A stretch of 15,161 nucleotides of DNA from Candidatus Latescibacterota bacterium. Its GTDB lineage: Bacteria > Krumholzibacteriota > Krumholzibacteriia > WVZY01 > JAKEHA01. The notes below the pieces were generated by a model. The model ran no database searches, was not told the DNA's origin, and was given only the letters and a program-made list of their open reading frames with translations. Made by a program: the position numbers and the translations under genes. Below are positions 6,639 through 13,641 of the stretch, in pieces; the first letter of the stretch is position 1; each line of letters begins with the position of its first letter. The stretch is taken from contig JAKEHA010000145.1 in assembly GCA_022615275.1 (NCBI GenBank), forward strand, positions 1 through 15,161. Reading direction: 5' to 3'.

Positions 6639-7817
6639 TCATAGCCGCAGTCCGCGCGGCGTCGGGTTACCCATTGACCCCAGTATGCGCTCGGCCTCCA
6701 GGCGATTGTGATAGGCGCATAGCAGTCTGAGATTCCCCGCGTTACCTTCTCCCCCGCGCGCGATCGGCTGGACGTGGTCGATTTGTAACGCGCGCGTCGA
6801 TGTACATCGTTTGCCTGTGGCACCCACATAGGTACAACGACCCTGATCGCGCGTGAACACCTCGTCTTTGAGCGCAGCGGCCACGTAACGACCACGCGAT
6901 CCACCATGCTGGGCTGCGGCCTGACGGTCAGGCGTCTTCACGTTCTCTGTAGACACGTCTTCGCGCACCCGCCGTCGCTCCCGTCGCGCAGCGGGATCCT
7001 CTTTCGCGATATAGCAGTTCATTACAAAATCGAAGACCTGTTCCAACGACGGATTCGCCGGCAAGCGGTGCCAGGCGAGTGACTTGATCCTCTCGAGTTT
7101 GGCCATGAACTCCTGCTTGACCGAGAATTGCAGAAGAGAGCGCTTCTCGACGTGCTCGGGAATCGTGACGCGCTCCTCACTGCTGGTCGGCGAGTCGCCA
7201 CTACCGTTACGGTAGTAATCACTCTTTTCACAGTGTTCCGTGCTAAGAGGTAAAGGGGGGCCGTCGCTCGACGCCGGCGCCGTGGCTACGACAGACGGCG
7301 CCCCATCCCTCATGTTCCACCCCGCCCCGCTCACGTTCGACCCCGCAACATCGCCCGCGGCACGCACCGGCGAAGCCGGCACGCGTACCACGATGGTCCG
7401 CACCCGTTCGCGCGGTTGCGCGCAAGGCCGATACTCGGCCAGGATGGTCTCGACCTCGCGCTGGGACTTGCTCCGAATCCGTGACAGCAATTCGCGGTGA
7501 TTCTTCTCCGTCAGCGCATCGCACACCTGCGCGATGGTGCTCAAGTTGACCTCGTTCTTTCGGAGCAGGTCGTCGACCAGGGGAAAACGCGCCACGCAGC
7601 GCGCCGTCTTGACCCGACGCATGGCCGCCGAAGCCGAATACCCCAGCCCCGTGGTGCAATAGTCGAACATCGACGCGTAGCCCTGTTTGAGATGCAGCCG
7701 TCGTCGCTCGATCTCTTTGAGATGGAGCAGGACGAGACGCGTTAGAGAGCGCTCGCGGGCGGCGAGGTGGTGGATTCGGGTGAGGATCTCTTGATCGGAA
7801 AGTGACTGAAGACGCAT
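6639..7817 (-). CDS. HNH endonuclease domain protein
   Basis: A 392-residue protein with a C-terminal HNH nuclease domain (about residues 318-380) and an N-terminal helical region. The domain has paired cysteines (Cys328 in GRCTYV, Cys338 in KRCTST), the core IDHVQPIARGG (Asp347, His348), Asn362 in GNLRLL, and CAYHN (Cys367, His370), so metal-binding and catalytic positions look intact. The N-terminus (SLSDQEILTRIHHLAARERS, then a VNLSTIAQVCDAL segment) matches the orphan HNH proteins often found as multiple solitary copies in delta-proteobacterial genomes; their role is not established. The start at 7817 has AGGAGG seven bases upstream and a strong promoter behind it, so the longer reading from 7913 is rejected. 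A Ser/Pro-rich middle (about 190-240) looks like linker. No methylase or toxin partner is adjacent, and there are no flanking repeats. Confidence 0.88.
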   Translation of the reverse strand: MRLQSLSDQEILTRIHHLAARERSLTRLVLLHLKEIERRRLHLKQGYASMFDYCTTGLGYSASAAMRRVKTARCVARFPLVDDLLRKNEVNLSTIAQVCDALTEKNHRELLSRIRSKSQREVETILAEYRPCAQPRERVRTIVVRVPASPVRAAGDVAGSNVSGAGWNMRDGAPSVVATAPASSDGPPLPLSTEHCEKSDYYRNGSGDSPTSSEERVTIPEHVEKRSLLQFSVKQEFMAKLERIKSLAWHRLPANPSLEQVFDFVMNCYIAKEDPAARRERRRVREDVSTENVKTPDRQAAAQHGGSRGRYVAAALKDEVFTRDQGRCTYVGATGKRCTSTRALQIDHVQPIARGGEGNAGNLRLLCAYHNRLEAERILGSMGNPTPRGLRL

Positions 7818-8196
7818 GGCGCAACCTCCTCGCGTGTCGAAACGCAGCGCGGGAGGATGCGCTGATACCAGGAGTATAATCGCGTTCAGTGAAACGTCAA
7901 CATGACACCGCAAAGCACTTTGTCATGACGACGAAAAACACGCGCAACAGCCGCCTCGATTCGAAGCACGCGCGCCAATCAATGGAGAATGGGGCGCTTG
8001 CGAACCGGTTCCAGCCCCTTGAGCACCTGAATTGTCAGACGCATACGAGTCGGAAACTCGCGCCATCGCGGACACGGCCTCGCGCGCGCCGTCGCCGCGT
8101 ATCCAGCGTCACGAATCGTACTCAGCGTGTGACGCATCGACTGCGGCAAACGCAACAGCGTGTTGTGATCACGCTTCCCGGGCTTGCGCGCGGGGG
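7818..8196. other. 379-base intergenic region, HNH gene to tricorn-like gene
   Basis: Both flanking genes are on the minus strand. Apart from the HNH promoter at its left side I see no gene with a ribosome site and no recognisable family. It contains an inverted repeat GCGTCAC (8106-8112) / GTGACGC (8129-8135) with a 16-base loop, a 10-bp palindrome GAACCGGTTC (8002-8011) and an 8-bp palindrome GTGATCAC (8166-8173). None is followed by a T-run. A minus-strand frame stays open down to 7979 and reads basic (ending EPVRKRPILH), but it is continuous with a shadow frame of the protease gene and has no good start. Confidence 0.5.
7873..7900 (-). promoter_or_regulatory. Sigma70-type promoter of the HNH gene
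   Basis: On the minus strand, TTGACG (7900-7895) and TATACT (7878-7873) are separated by 16 bases, a near-consensus -35/-10 pair. Transcription would begin near 7866, leaving a leader of about 50 bases before the AGGAGG and ATG at 7817. This fixes the start codon, because the alternative at 7913 would lie upstream of the promoter. Confidence 0.72.
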
Positions 8197-11100
8197 TTAC
8201 CGCTTCTCGAACGCCGGCTGTTTCACCATCGGTGACGGGCTCGCCGCGAGCAGTCGCAGTACTTCCTGAATCCCGCGCTCCAACTGCACGTCGATGCCCT
8301 TCGCGAGCTGCGTGTAGTCTTCCTTGACCTCGATGTCCGGATCGACGCCGTGGCCTTCGCGGAACCACGTGCCGTCGGGGTCGTACATGCGAAACGTCGG
8401 CACCGTGACCGCACCCCCGTCGACCAGTGACGGCGCGCCCGTGATCCCGATCAACCCGCCCCACGTGCGCGTGCCGACGAGCGGACCCACGCCCGCCTTG
8501 CGGAAGTAGTCCGGGAACGCGTCGCCGCCCGAACCGCTCCACCCGTTGATCAGCATCACCTTGGGTCCGAAGTTCGCGATGGGCGGCCACTGCCACGTGC
8601 GGCCGTCGCGCACGGCCCAGAACGCGAGGGGCTTGCGGTCCAGCAACTCGACGAAACGATCCGGAATCTGACCGCCGCTGTTGAAGCGCTCGTCGATGAT
8701 CAGTCCTTGCTTGTGGAACTGCGCCGCGAACTGGCGCACCAGCTCCGACTGTCCGTCGCGGCCGGTGCTGGGCACGTACACGTAGCCGATCTTCCCGTCC
8801 GTCGCCTCGTCGACGCGCTTGCGATTGGCTTCGATCCACGCCAGGTGGCGAAGCCGCGTCTCGCTGACGAGGGTTTCGACCAGCACCGAGCGCGCGCCGT
8901 CCATCGACGGCTTCGAATTGACGGTGAGCACGACCGGCTTCTTCGCGAGGCCCGCGAACGCGGCCCACGGCCCCTTGCTCACATCGAGCGGCTGCCCGTT
9001 GACGGCGAGGACGTAGTCGCCCTCGTCGACGTCGATGCCCGACATGTCGAGCGGCGAGCGCACCTCGGTGTCCCACGCCGCCCCGCGGATGATCTTCTTG
9101 ATGCGGTACGCGCCATTGGCCAGCTCCCAATCCACGCCCAGGTAGCCGACCTCGATCTCCTTCGCTTCTTCTTCGTCTCCTCCCCCGCGGTAGGTGTGTG
9201 ACGCGTTCAGCTCCGCAATCAGCTCGCCGATGACGAAGTTGACGTCCCAGCGCGTCACCGCGTCGTCGAGGAGCTTGCCGTACTGCGTGCGCATCTTCGG
9301 CCAGTCCACACCGTGCATCCCGGGGTCGTAGAAGTAATCGCGCTCGAAGCGCCACACGTCGTTGAAGATCTGCTTCCACTCCGCGCGCGGGTCGACCGTC
9401 ATCGCAAGGTCGCCCGACGGCATCTTCTTCTCGAGCTTCTGGTCTTCCTTTAGATCGACGACGTAGTACGTGTCGTCCTTGCCGACGATGATCTTCTCGC
9501 CGTTCGCACTCACCTGGTAGTAGTCGGCGTCGTCGACGATGGTCTTTTCCTCGCGCTCCGCGAGGTCGTAGTACATCACCGGCGACTCTTCATCGGCCGC
9601 GCCGGTATTGGGAAGGCGGTGGAACACGACCTTGCCCGACACCGCGCGAATGCGCCCGATGTTGCCGGGCTTGGGCGGCAGGATCACCACCCGGTCCTCG
9701 AAGCCCGCGATCGTGACCTTCGTCTCCTTGGGCGCTTCCTTCTTCTTGTCCTTGTCATTCTTGTCGTCCTTCTCCTCGTCCTTCTTGTCGTTCGCGACGG
9801 ACGTCGAGTCGTCGCGCGGGCTCATGGGTGACATAACGTCGTCGGAGAGCGTGGCGACCGCGAGGTGGGTCGTGTTGGGGTAGATGAACGCCCAGTCGAC
9901 GTCGGAGTACACCGGCGTGAACGAGCGGTTGGTCGCGAAGAACAAGTACTTTCCATCCGGGTCGAACGACGGCAGCGCGTCGTGGTAGTAGCCCGACGTC
10001 ACCTGGTGCGCTTTGTTCTCTTTGGTATCGAAGAGCGCGATGGCCCCGTTGCGATTCTCCAGGTCCTTGCGGTACGCGAGCCAGCGGCTGTCCGGCGACC
10101 AGCTGGGCGCGAAGCCGGCCAGATCGTCGTCGTACATCCACAGACCGCGGTCGACGTCGATCGTCTTCTTCTTGTCGACGTCGTGGATGCGGATCTTCAT
10201 GGCCTGATCGATGAACGCGATCATCTTCGAGTCGGGCGACCACCAGAGCCGGTAGCGGAAACCCGGCCCATACGACGTGAGCTTTTGCTCCGCATTCGGA
10301 TTGGCGAAGTCGCGAATCGTGAGCTCGTACTCGCCGGAGGCGTCGCTCCAGTAGGCGACGCGTTTGCCGTCGGGCGACCATGCGGGGTAGCGCTCCGCGA
10401 CGCCGCTGGTCTGGGTGAGGTTGATCACGGGCCCGTGTTCGGCCGGAACCGAGAAGACCTCGCCGCGCGCGCCGAAGATCGCGCGCTTGCCATCGGACGA
10501 AAGCGAGATGGCGTCGATGAGCCCGGACGCGTTCGCGGCGCGCGGGAGGAGCGTCATCTTGTCGGTCACAAGGGCGACGTCGACTTTCTGGTAGGTCTCG
10601 TCGGCCAGGCTCATGAGATAGAGCACACCGCCGGCTTCGAACACGATCTCGGACGGACCGATGGCGGGGAAGTGGACGTCGAAGTCGGCGAACTTCGTGA
10701 TCTGCTTGGCCGGTCCGCCGCCGGAGGGAAGCGACCAGATGTTCGCACGGTTTTCGGGTCCGCGGTCGGAGAGGAAGTAGAGCGTGGTGCCGTGCCACAT
10801 CGGAAATTCGTCGTTGGACGGATCCTCGGTCAGGTTGCGCGCGGTGTTGGCGGCGAGATCGAAGGTCCAAATGTCGGGCGCCCAGCCGCCGCGGTAGCGC
10901 TTCCAGGTGCGAAAGGCCTGCGTGTTGGGCGTGTACGCCACCGTCTTGCCGTCGGCGGCGATCGCGGCGAACTCACCGAACGGAACTGCCAGCTGCTCCG
11001 GAAAGCCGCCCGTCGCGGGCACGCGGAAAAATTGACTGAAGCGCTGGCGGCCACTGTGCATCGACGACGCGTACAGGAGCGACTTGCCGTCGGGATACCA

Positions 11101-11448
11101 ATCGACCAAACGATCCCACATGCCGTGGTGCGTGACACGCGTCGGCACTCCCCCCATCGTGGGGACGACATACACGTCGAGGTTGCCGTCGTAGTTGGCG
11201 CTGTACGCGATGCGCGAACCGTCCGGCGAGAAGTGCGGAAACAATTCCTGCCCCGCGGGCGAGCTCAACTTGAGCGCGGTGCCGCCCTGCTTGGGCACGA
11301 CCCACAAGTCGCCCGCGTACGAGAACACGATATGCGTCTGCGACACGTCGGGGTTTTGCAGCATGCGCGCATCGACTTGCGCGCGCGTCACGGAAGCGAA
11401 AAGCAGCCATGAGAGCGAGAGTGAGACGATTCGGACACGTGCGATCAT
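8197..11448 (-). CDS. Exported tricorn-like protease (PDZ, S41 core)
   Basis: A 1083-residue homologue of the archaeal tricorn peptidase. The N-terminus MIARVRIVSLSLSWLLFASV followed by TRAQ is a signal peptide, so the enzyme is exported, probably to the periplasm. Residues about 40-330 are beta-propeller repeats (HFSPDGSRIAYS and similar). A second propeller follows with several WSPDSK/SPDG units. A Lys/Asp-rich linker (about 540-576), a PDZ domain (about 764-860) and the S41-type catalytic core come next. Catalytic candidates are Ser750-His751 (ASHTY), Ser973 (GSGGDAF) and Glu1031 (REGHG), matching the order and nearly the numbering of tricorn Ser745, His746, Ser965 and Glu1023. GGAGA lies seven bases before the ATG at 11448; an upstream in-frame start at 11505 would hide the signal peptide. 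It likely degrades peptides. No interacting aminopeptidase gene is adjacent. Confidence 0.94.
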   Translation of the reverse strand: MIARVRIVSLSLSWLLFASVTRAQVDARMLQNPDVSQTHIVFSYAGDLWVVPKQGGTALKLSSPAGQELFPHFSPDGSRIAYSANYDGNLDVYVVPTMGGVPTRVTHHGMWDRLVDWYPDGKSLLYASSMHSGRQRFSQFFRVPATGGFPEQLAVPFGEFAAIAADGKTVAYTPNTQAFRTWKRYRGGWAPDIWTFDLAANTARNLTEDPSNDEFPMWHGTTLYFLSDRGPENRANIWSLPSGGGPAKQITKFADFDVHFPAIGPSEIVFEAGGVLYLMSLADETYQKVDVALVTDKMTLLPRAANASGLIDAISLSSDGKRAIFGARGEVFSVPAEHGPVINLTQTSGVAERYPAWSPDGKRVAYWSDASGEYELTIRDFANPNAEQKLTSYGPGFRYRLWWSPDSKMIAFIDQAMKIRIHDVDKKKTIDVDRGLWMYDDDLAGFAPSWSPDSRWLAYRKDLENRNGAIALFDTKENKAHQVTSGYYHDALPSFDPDGKYLFFATNRSFTPVYSDVDWAFIYPNTTHLAVATLSDDVMSPMSPRDDSTSVANDKKDEEKDDKNDKDKKKEAPKETKVTIAGFEDRVVILPPKPGNIGRIRAVSGKVVFHRLPNTGAADEESPVMYYDLAEREEKTIVDDADYYQVSANGEKIIVGKDDTYYVVDLKEDQKLEKKMPSGDLAMTVDPRAEWKQIFNDVWRFERDYFYDPGMHGVDWPKMRTQYGKLLDDAVTRWDVNFVIGELIAELNASHTYRGGGDEEEAKEIEVGYLGVDWELANGAYRIKKIIRGAAWDTEVRSPLDMSGIDVDEGDYVLAVNGQPLDVSKGPWAAFAGLAKKPVVLTVNSKPSMDGARSVLVETLVSETRLRHLAWIEANRKRVDEATDGKIGYVYVPSTGRDGQSELVRQFAAQFHKQGLIIDERFNSGGQIPDRFVELLDRKPLAFWAVRDGRTWQWPPIANFGPKVMLINGWSGSGGDAFPDYFRKAGVGPLVGTRTWGGLIGITGAPSLVDGGAVTVPTFRMYDPDGTWFREGHGVDPDIEVKEDYTQLAKGIDVQLERGIQEVLRLLAASPSPMVKQPAFEKR

Positions 11449-11571
11449 GGAACGGTCTCCGTTGAAACGGTGATGGTGGTCTTGGAACCTCGTGGAGGCC
11501 GGCATTGTAACACACGATGGCGAGCCCCGTATGTCCGTGCTACCATGTCGATAGACCAGAGGAGGAATGCC
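11449..11571. promoter_or_regulatory. Divergent intergenic region, protease gene / sodC
   Basis: These 123 bases must hold the promoters of both divergent genes. For sodC a weak candidate is TTGGAA (11482-11487), 18 bases, TGTAAC (11506-11511). For the protease a -10-like TACAAT reads on the minus strand at 11509-11504, without a convincing -35. The two -10 candidates overlap, so the genes could compete for or share regulation. I see no clear operator for an oxidative-stress or metal regulator. Confidence 0.35.
11451..11470 (-). repeat. Overlapping inverted repeats over the protease ribosome site
   Basis: Reading the minus strand, CCGTT (11470-11466), AACGG (11463-11459) and CCGTT (11455-11451) lie in a row, so the middle AACGG can pair with either neighbour. 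The Shine-Dalgarno GGAGA (11460-11456) shares the last two bases of AACGG and the AGA loop, and the ATG begins three bases after the last repeat. Stems are only 4-5 bp, so a regulatory effect is uncertain. Confidence 0.4.
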
Positions 11572-12099
11572 GTGAAGCAGGCCATGATCATCGGACTGAC
11601 GCTCGCTATCGCGAGTGTGTCATCCGCCGCGCGCGCCGACGAGATCGTCGTCACCGTTCATCTCGCCACCCAGGCTGGACCCGGCAAGGAAGTGGGCAAC
11701 ATCAAGGTGCAAGACACCGCGTACGGCGCGTTGTTCACGCCCGCGCTGCACGACCTCCCGCCGGGGCTCCACGGCTTTCACGTGCACGAGCACGCGCACT
11801 GCGGCCCCGCGGACAAGGACGGCACGATGACGCCGGGTCTCGCGGCCGGGAACCACTTCGACCCCGGGAAGACGGGCAAGCACCTGGGCCCCTACGGCGA
11901 CGGCCACTTGGGCGACCTCCCGCCCCTCTACGTGGACGCCGAGGGAAAGTCGACGCTACCCGTGCTGGCACCCCGCCTCGAGGTGAAAGACCTAAAGGGG
12001 CGCTCGCTCATGATCCACGCGGGCGGCGACAACTTCTCCGACCAGCCCGCCGCGCTGGGTGGGGGCGGAGCGCGCATCGCGTGCGGGACCGTCGAGTAG
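11572..12099 (+). CDS. sodC: Superoxide dismutase [Cu-Zn], exported
   Basis: A 175-residue Cu/Zn superoxide dismutase that converts superoxide to oxygen and hydrogen peroxide outside the cytoplasm. The signal peptide is MKQAMIIGLTLAIASVSSAA with likely cleavage after Ala22 (ARA-DE). Copper ligands are His70 and His72 (GFHVHE), bridging His95 (GNHFDP) and His149 (LMIHAGGDN). Zinc ligands are His95, His104 (GKHLGP), His112 and Asp115 (GDGHLGD). Cys77 and Cys171 (RIACG) give the conserved disulfide, and the GGGGARIACG ending is typical of the bacterial periplasmic type, so all key residues are present. The GTG start is chosen because AGGAGG (11560-11565) lies six bases before it and it gives a clean signal peptide; an ATG at 11545 would add nine polar residues. 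It is divergent from the protease gene. Confidence 0.96.
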   Translation: MKQAMIIGLTLAIASVSSAARADEIVVTVHLATQAGPGKEVGNIKVQDTAYGALFTPALHDLPPGLHGFHVHEHAHCGPADKDGTMTPGLAAGNHFDPGKTGKHLGPYGDGHLGDLPPLYVDAEGKSTLPVLAPRLEVKDLKGRSLMIHAGGDNFSDQPAALGGGGARIACGTVE

Positions 12100-12131
12100 G
12101 TTCTGGCTTCGGGACGGCCCAAAACCGACCC

Positions 12132-12160
12132 TTGACACTTCTTTCTCAATGGGTTAAAAA
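12132..12160 (+). promoter_or_regulatory. Promoter of the rplU operon
   Basis: A perfect -35 TTGACA (12132-12137), a 17-base spacer and an A-rich -10 (TAAAAA, 12155-12160) precede rplU. The expected start is near 12167, giving a leader of about 55 bases. It marks a new transcription unit after sodC, as expected for ribosomal protein genes. Confidence 0.7.
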
Positions 12161-12172
12161 TATGGGGTTGTG

Positions 12173-12195
12173 TTCGACCGCCCGGGCGGGCCGAA
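12173..12195 (+). promoter_or_regulatory. GC hairpin in the rplU leader
   Basis: Within the predicted rplU leader, TTCG (12173-12176) pairs with CGAA (12192-12195), and inside it CCGC (12178-12181) pairs with GCGG (12186-12189) around a CCGG loop, with a small asymmetric internal loop. It lies 16 bases before the GGAG ribosome site. It could serve in feedback control by a ribosomal protein, but no known L21 leader class is recognised. Confidence 0.45.
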
Positions 12196-12220
12196 CCCTG
12201 GAACCCGAAGTGGAGCAATC

Positions 12221-12532
12221 ATGTACGCGATCCTGAAAATCAACGGCCAGCAGTTCAAGGCCACCCCCAACGCGATCCTCCGCGTTCCCAAGATGGAAGC
12301 CGAGGTCGGGGGTAAGGTCACCTTCAATGACGTCCTCCTGTGGAACGACGGCAACAATACCGAAATCGGGGTACCGTTGGTCGCGGGGAAGTCGGTGCGC
12401 GGCGAAGTCGTCAAGCACGCGCGCGCGGACAAGATCATCGTGTTCAAGAAGAAGCGCCGGAAGGGTTACCGTCGTAAGAACGGGCACCGGCAGTGGTACA
12501 CCGAGATCCGCCTCACGGGTTTTGGCAGTTAG
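12221..12532 (+). CDS. rplU: 50S ribosomal protein L21
   Basis: A 103-residue large-subunit protein that binds 23S rRNA. It starts MYAILKINGQQFKATPNA and continues VTFNDVLLWNDG, then the basic KIIVFKKKRRKGYRRKNGHRQ signature and the conserved ending TEIRLTGF. Length and motifs are standard for L21. GGAG (12212-12215) lies five bases before the ATG; an upstream in-frame ATG at 12170 would add non-conserved residues and falls almost at the predicted transcription start. It is first in an operon with rpmA 23 bases downstream. Confidence 0.98.
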   Translation: MYAILKINGQQFKATPNAILRVPKMEAEVGGKVTFNDVLLWNDGNNTEIGVPLVAGKSVRGEVVKHARADKIIVFKKKRRKGYRRKNGHRQWYTEIRLTGFGS

Positions 12533-12555
12533 CGGTTGAGGACGGCAGAGGAAGC

Positions 12556-12813
12556 ATGGCTCACAAAAAAGGTGTAGGTAGTTCCAAGAACGGTCGCGAC
12601 AGCCACGGTCAGCGACTCGGCGTCAAGCGTTTCTCCGGCGAGTTCATCACCGCCGGATCCATCATCGTGCGCCAGCGCGGCACACGAATTCACCCCGGCC
12701 GCAACGTCGCCCGCGGAAAGGACGATACGCTCTTTGCGAAGGTCACCGGCACGGTCAGGTTCGAGAGTTTTGGTAAGAACCGCCGCCGCGTCAGCGTCGT
12801 CGAAGCGAACTAG
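12556..12813 (+). CDS. rpmA: 50S ribosomal protein L27
   Basis: An 85-residue protein whose N-terminal tail reaches the peptidyl-transferase centre. MAHKKGVGSSKNGRDSHGQR is the classical N-terminus without the cleavable extension found in Firmicutes, followed by GVKRFSGEFITAGSIIVRQRG and the PGRNVARGKDDTLFA segment. AGAGGA lies just upstream of the ATG. It follows rplU by 23 bases, the universal order. The gene usually next in line, obgE, is replaced here by kdsB. Confidence 0.98.
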   Translation: MAHKKGVGSSKNGRDSHGQRLGVKRFSGEFITAGSIIVRQRGTRIHPGRNVARGKDDTLFAKVTGTVRFESFGKNRRRVSVVEAN

Positions 12814-12856
12814 CGCTTCGAAGCGACGTCCCACCGGCCGAACGGCCCCCGCATCT

Positions 12857-13612
12857 CTGTCCTTCGCCATCGTGCTCCCGGCCCGTTTCGGGTCGACGCG
12901 CTTTCCCGGCAAGCCGCTCGCGACCATCCTCGGTAAACCCCTGATCGAATGGGTCTACCAGGGGGCTTCGCGCGTGCGGGGTGCCTCCCGCGTGCTCGTC
13001 GCCACCGACGACGCGCGCATCGCGACCGCGGTGCGTCTGTTCGGCGGCGAGGTCGTGATGACGCGCAACGCCCACCAGACCGGTACCGACCGCGTGGCCG
13101 AAGTCGCGAAGACGCTCCGCGCGGACGTCGTCGTCAATCTGCAGGGCGACGAGCCCATCTTCGACCCCGCCATGGTGGAAGAGATGGTCGCGGTGCTCGC
13201 GCGCGACCCCGAGGTGGAAATCGCCACCGCCTGCCATCCCATTCAAGACACCGAGTCGCTCCAGAGCCCGCATGTGGTCAAGGTCGTGGTCGACCAGCGC
13301 AGACGCGCGATGTACTTCTCGCGCGCGCCCATCCCGAGCGGCGCTCTCTTCGACGGCGCCAAGGCCTATCGCCACGTGGGGGTGTACGCGTACCGCCGCG
13401 AGGCGCTGGCCAAATTCGCGAAGCTCCCCCGAACACCGCTCGAGATCGCGGAGCGCCTGGAGCAGCTGCGCGCGCTGGAACACGGCATGACCATCGCCGT
13501 GGTGGAGACGCGCCACGCCACCGTCGGCGTCGACGTGCCCGCCGACATAAAAACCGTTGAAAGATTCGTGGAAGAATCCCTAGACTCGACGCACGGGTCG
13601 CGAACGACGTGA
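12857..13612 (+). CDS. kdsB: 3-deoxy-manno-octulosonate cytidylyltransferase (CMP-Kdo synthetase)
   Basis: A 251-residue cytoplasmic enzyme that joins CTP and Kdo to CMP-Kdo for lipopolysaccharide inner-core synthesis. Motifs are IVLPARFGSTRFPGKPL at the N-terminus, VLVATDD, the QGDEP loop, a FSRAPIP segment, HVGVYAYRREAL, and LEIAERLEQLRALEHG near the C-terminus, in the normal order. No ATG or GTG exists in frame before the first conserved strand. CTG at 12857 would give (M)SFAIVLPARFGSTR, matching the family N-terminus and its usual length of about 250 residues. TTG codons at 12770 and 12734 are in frame but lie inside rpmA and would add basic, non-conserved residues. No clear ribosome site precedes the CTG. 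It is followed 29 bases later by pyrG, which supplies its CTP. Identity is firm; the start is not. Confidence 0.93.
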   Translation: MSFAIVLPARFGSTRFPGKPLATILGKPLIEWVYQGASRVRGASRVLVATDDARIATAVRLFGGEVVMTRNAHQTGTDRVAEVAKTLRADVVVNLQGDEPIFDPAMVEEMVAVLARDPEVEIATACHPIQDTESLQSPHVVKVVVDQRRRAMYFSRAPIPSGALFDGAKAYRHVGVYAYRREALAKFAKLPRTPLEIAERLEQLRALEHGMTIAVVETRHATVGVDVPADIKTVERFVEESLDSTHGSRTT

Positions 13613-13641
13613 GCAGCACCTAACGAGCGAGGTCGGGACGC

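Noticed and set aside
7818..7913. Longer N-terminus for the HNH protein
   Set aside because: The promoter at 7873-7900 lies within it, and the ATG at 7817 has an ideal ribosome site.
7889..8269. 126-codon plus-strand frame near the HNH promoter, with TATAAT at 7875-7880
   Set aside because: No matching -35, no ribosome site, basic low-information product, and it runs into the 3' end of the protease gene. The TATAAT overlaps the better minus-strand -10.
7979..9379. 466-codon minus-strand frame
   Set aside because: Most of it is a shadow frame of the protease gene on the same strand; only the last part lies in the spacer and has no good start.
9865..11412. 515-codon open frame on the plus strand across the protease gene
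   Set aside because: It is antisense to the tricorn-like gene, with Arg/Val/Glu-rich shadow composition and no ribosome site.
11545..11571. Upstream ATG for sodC
   Set aside because: It would place polar residues before the signal peptide; the GTG at 11572 has AGGAGG at ideal spacing.
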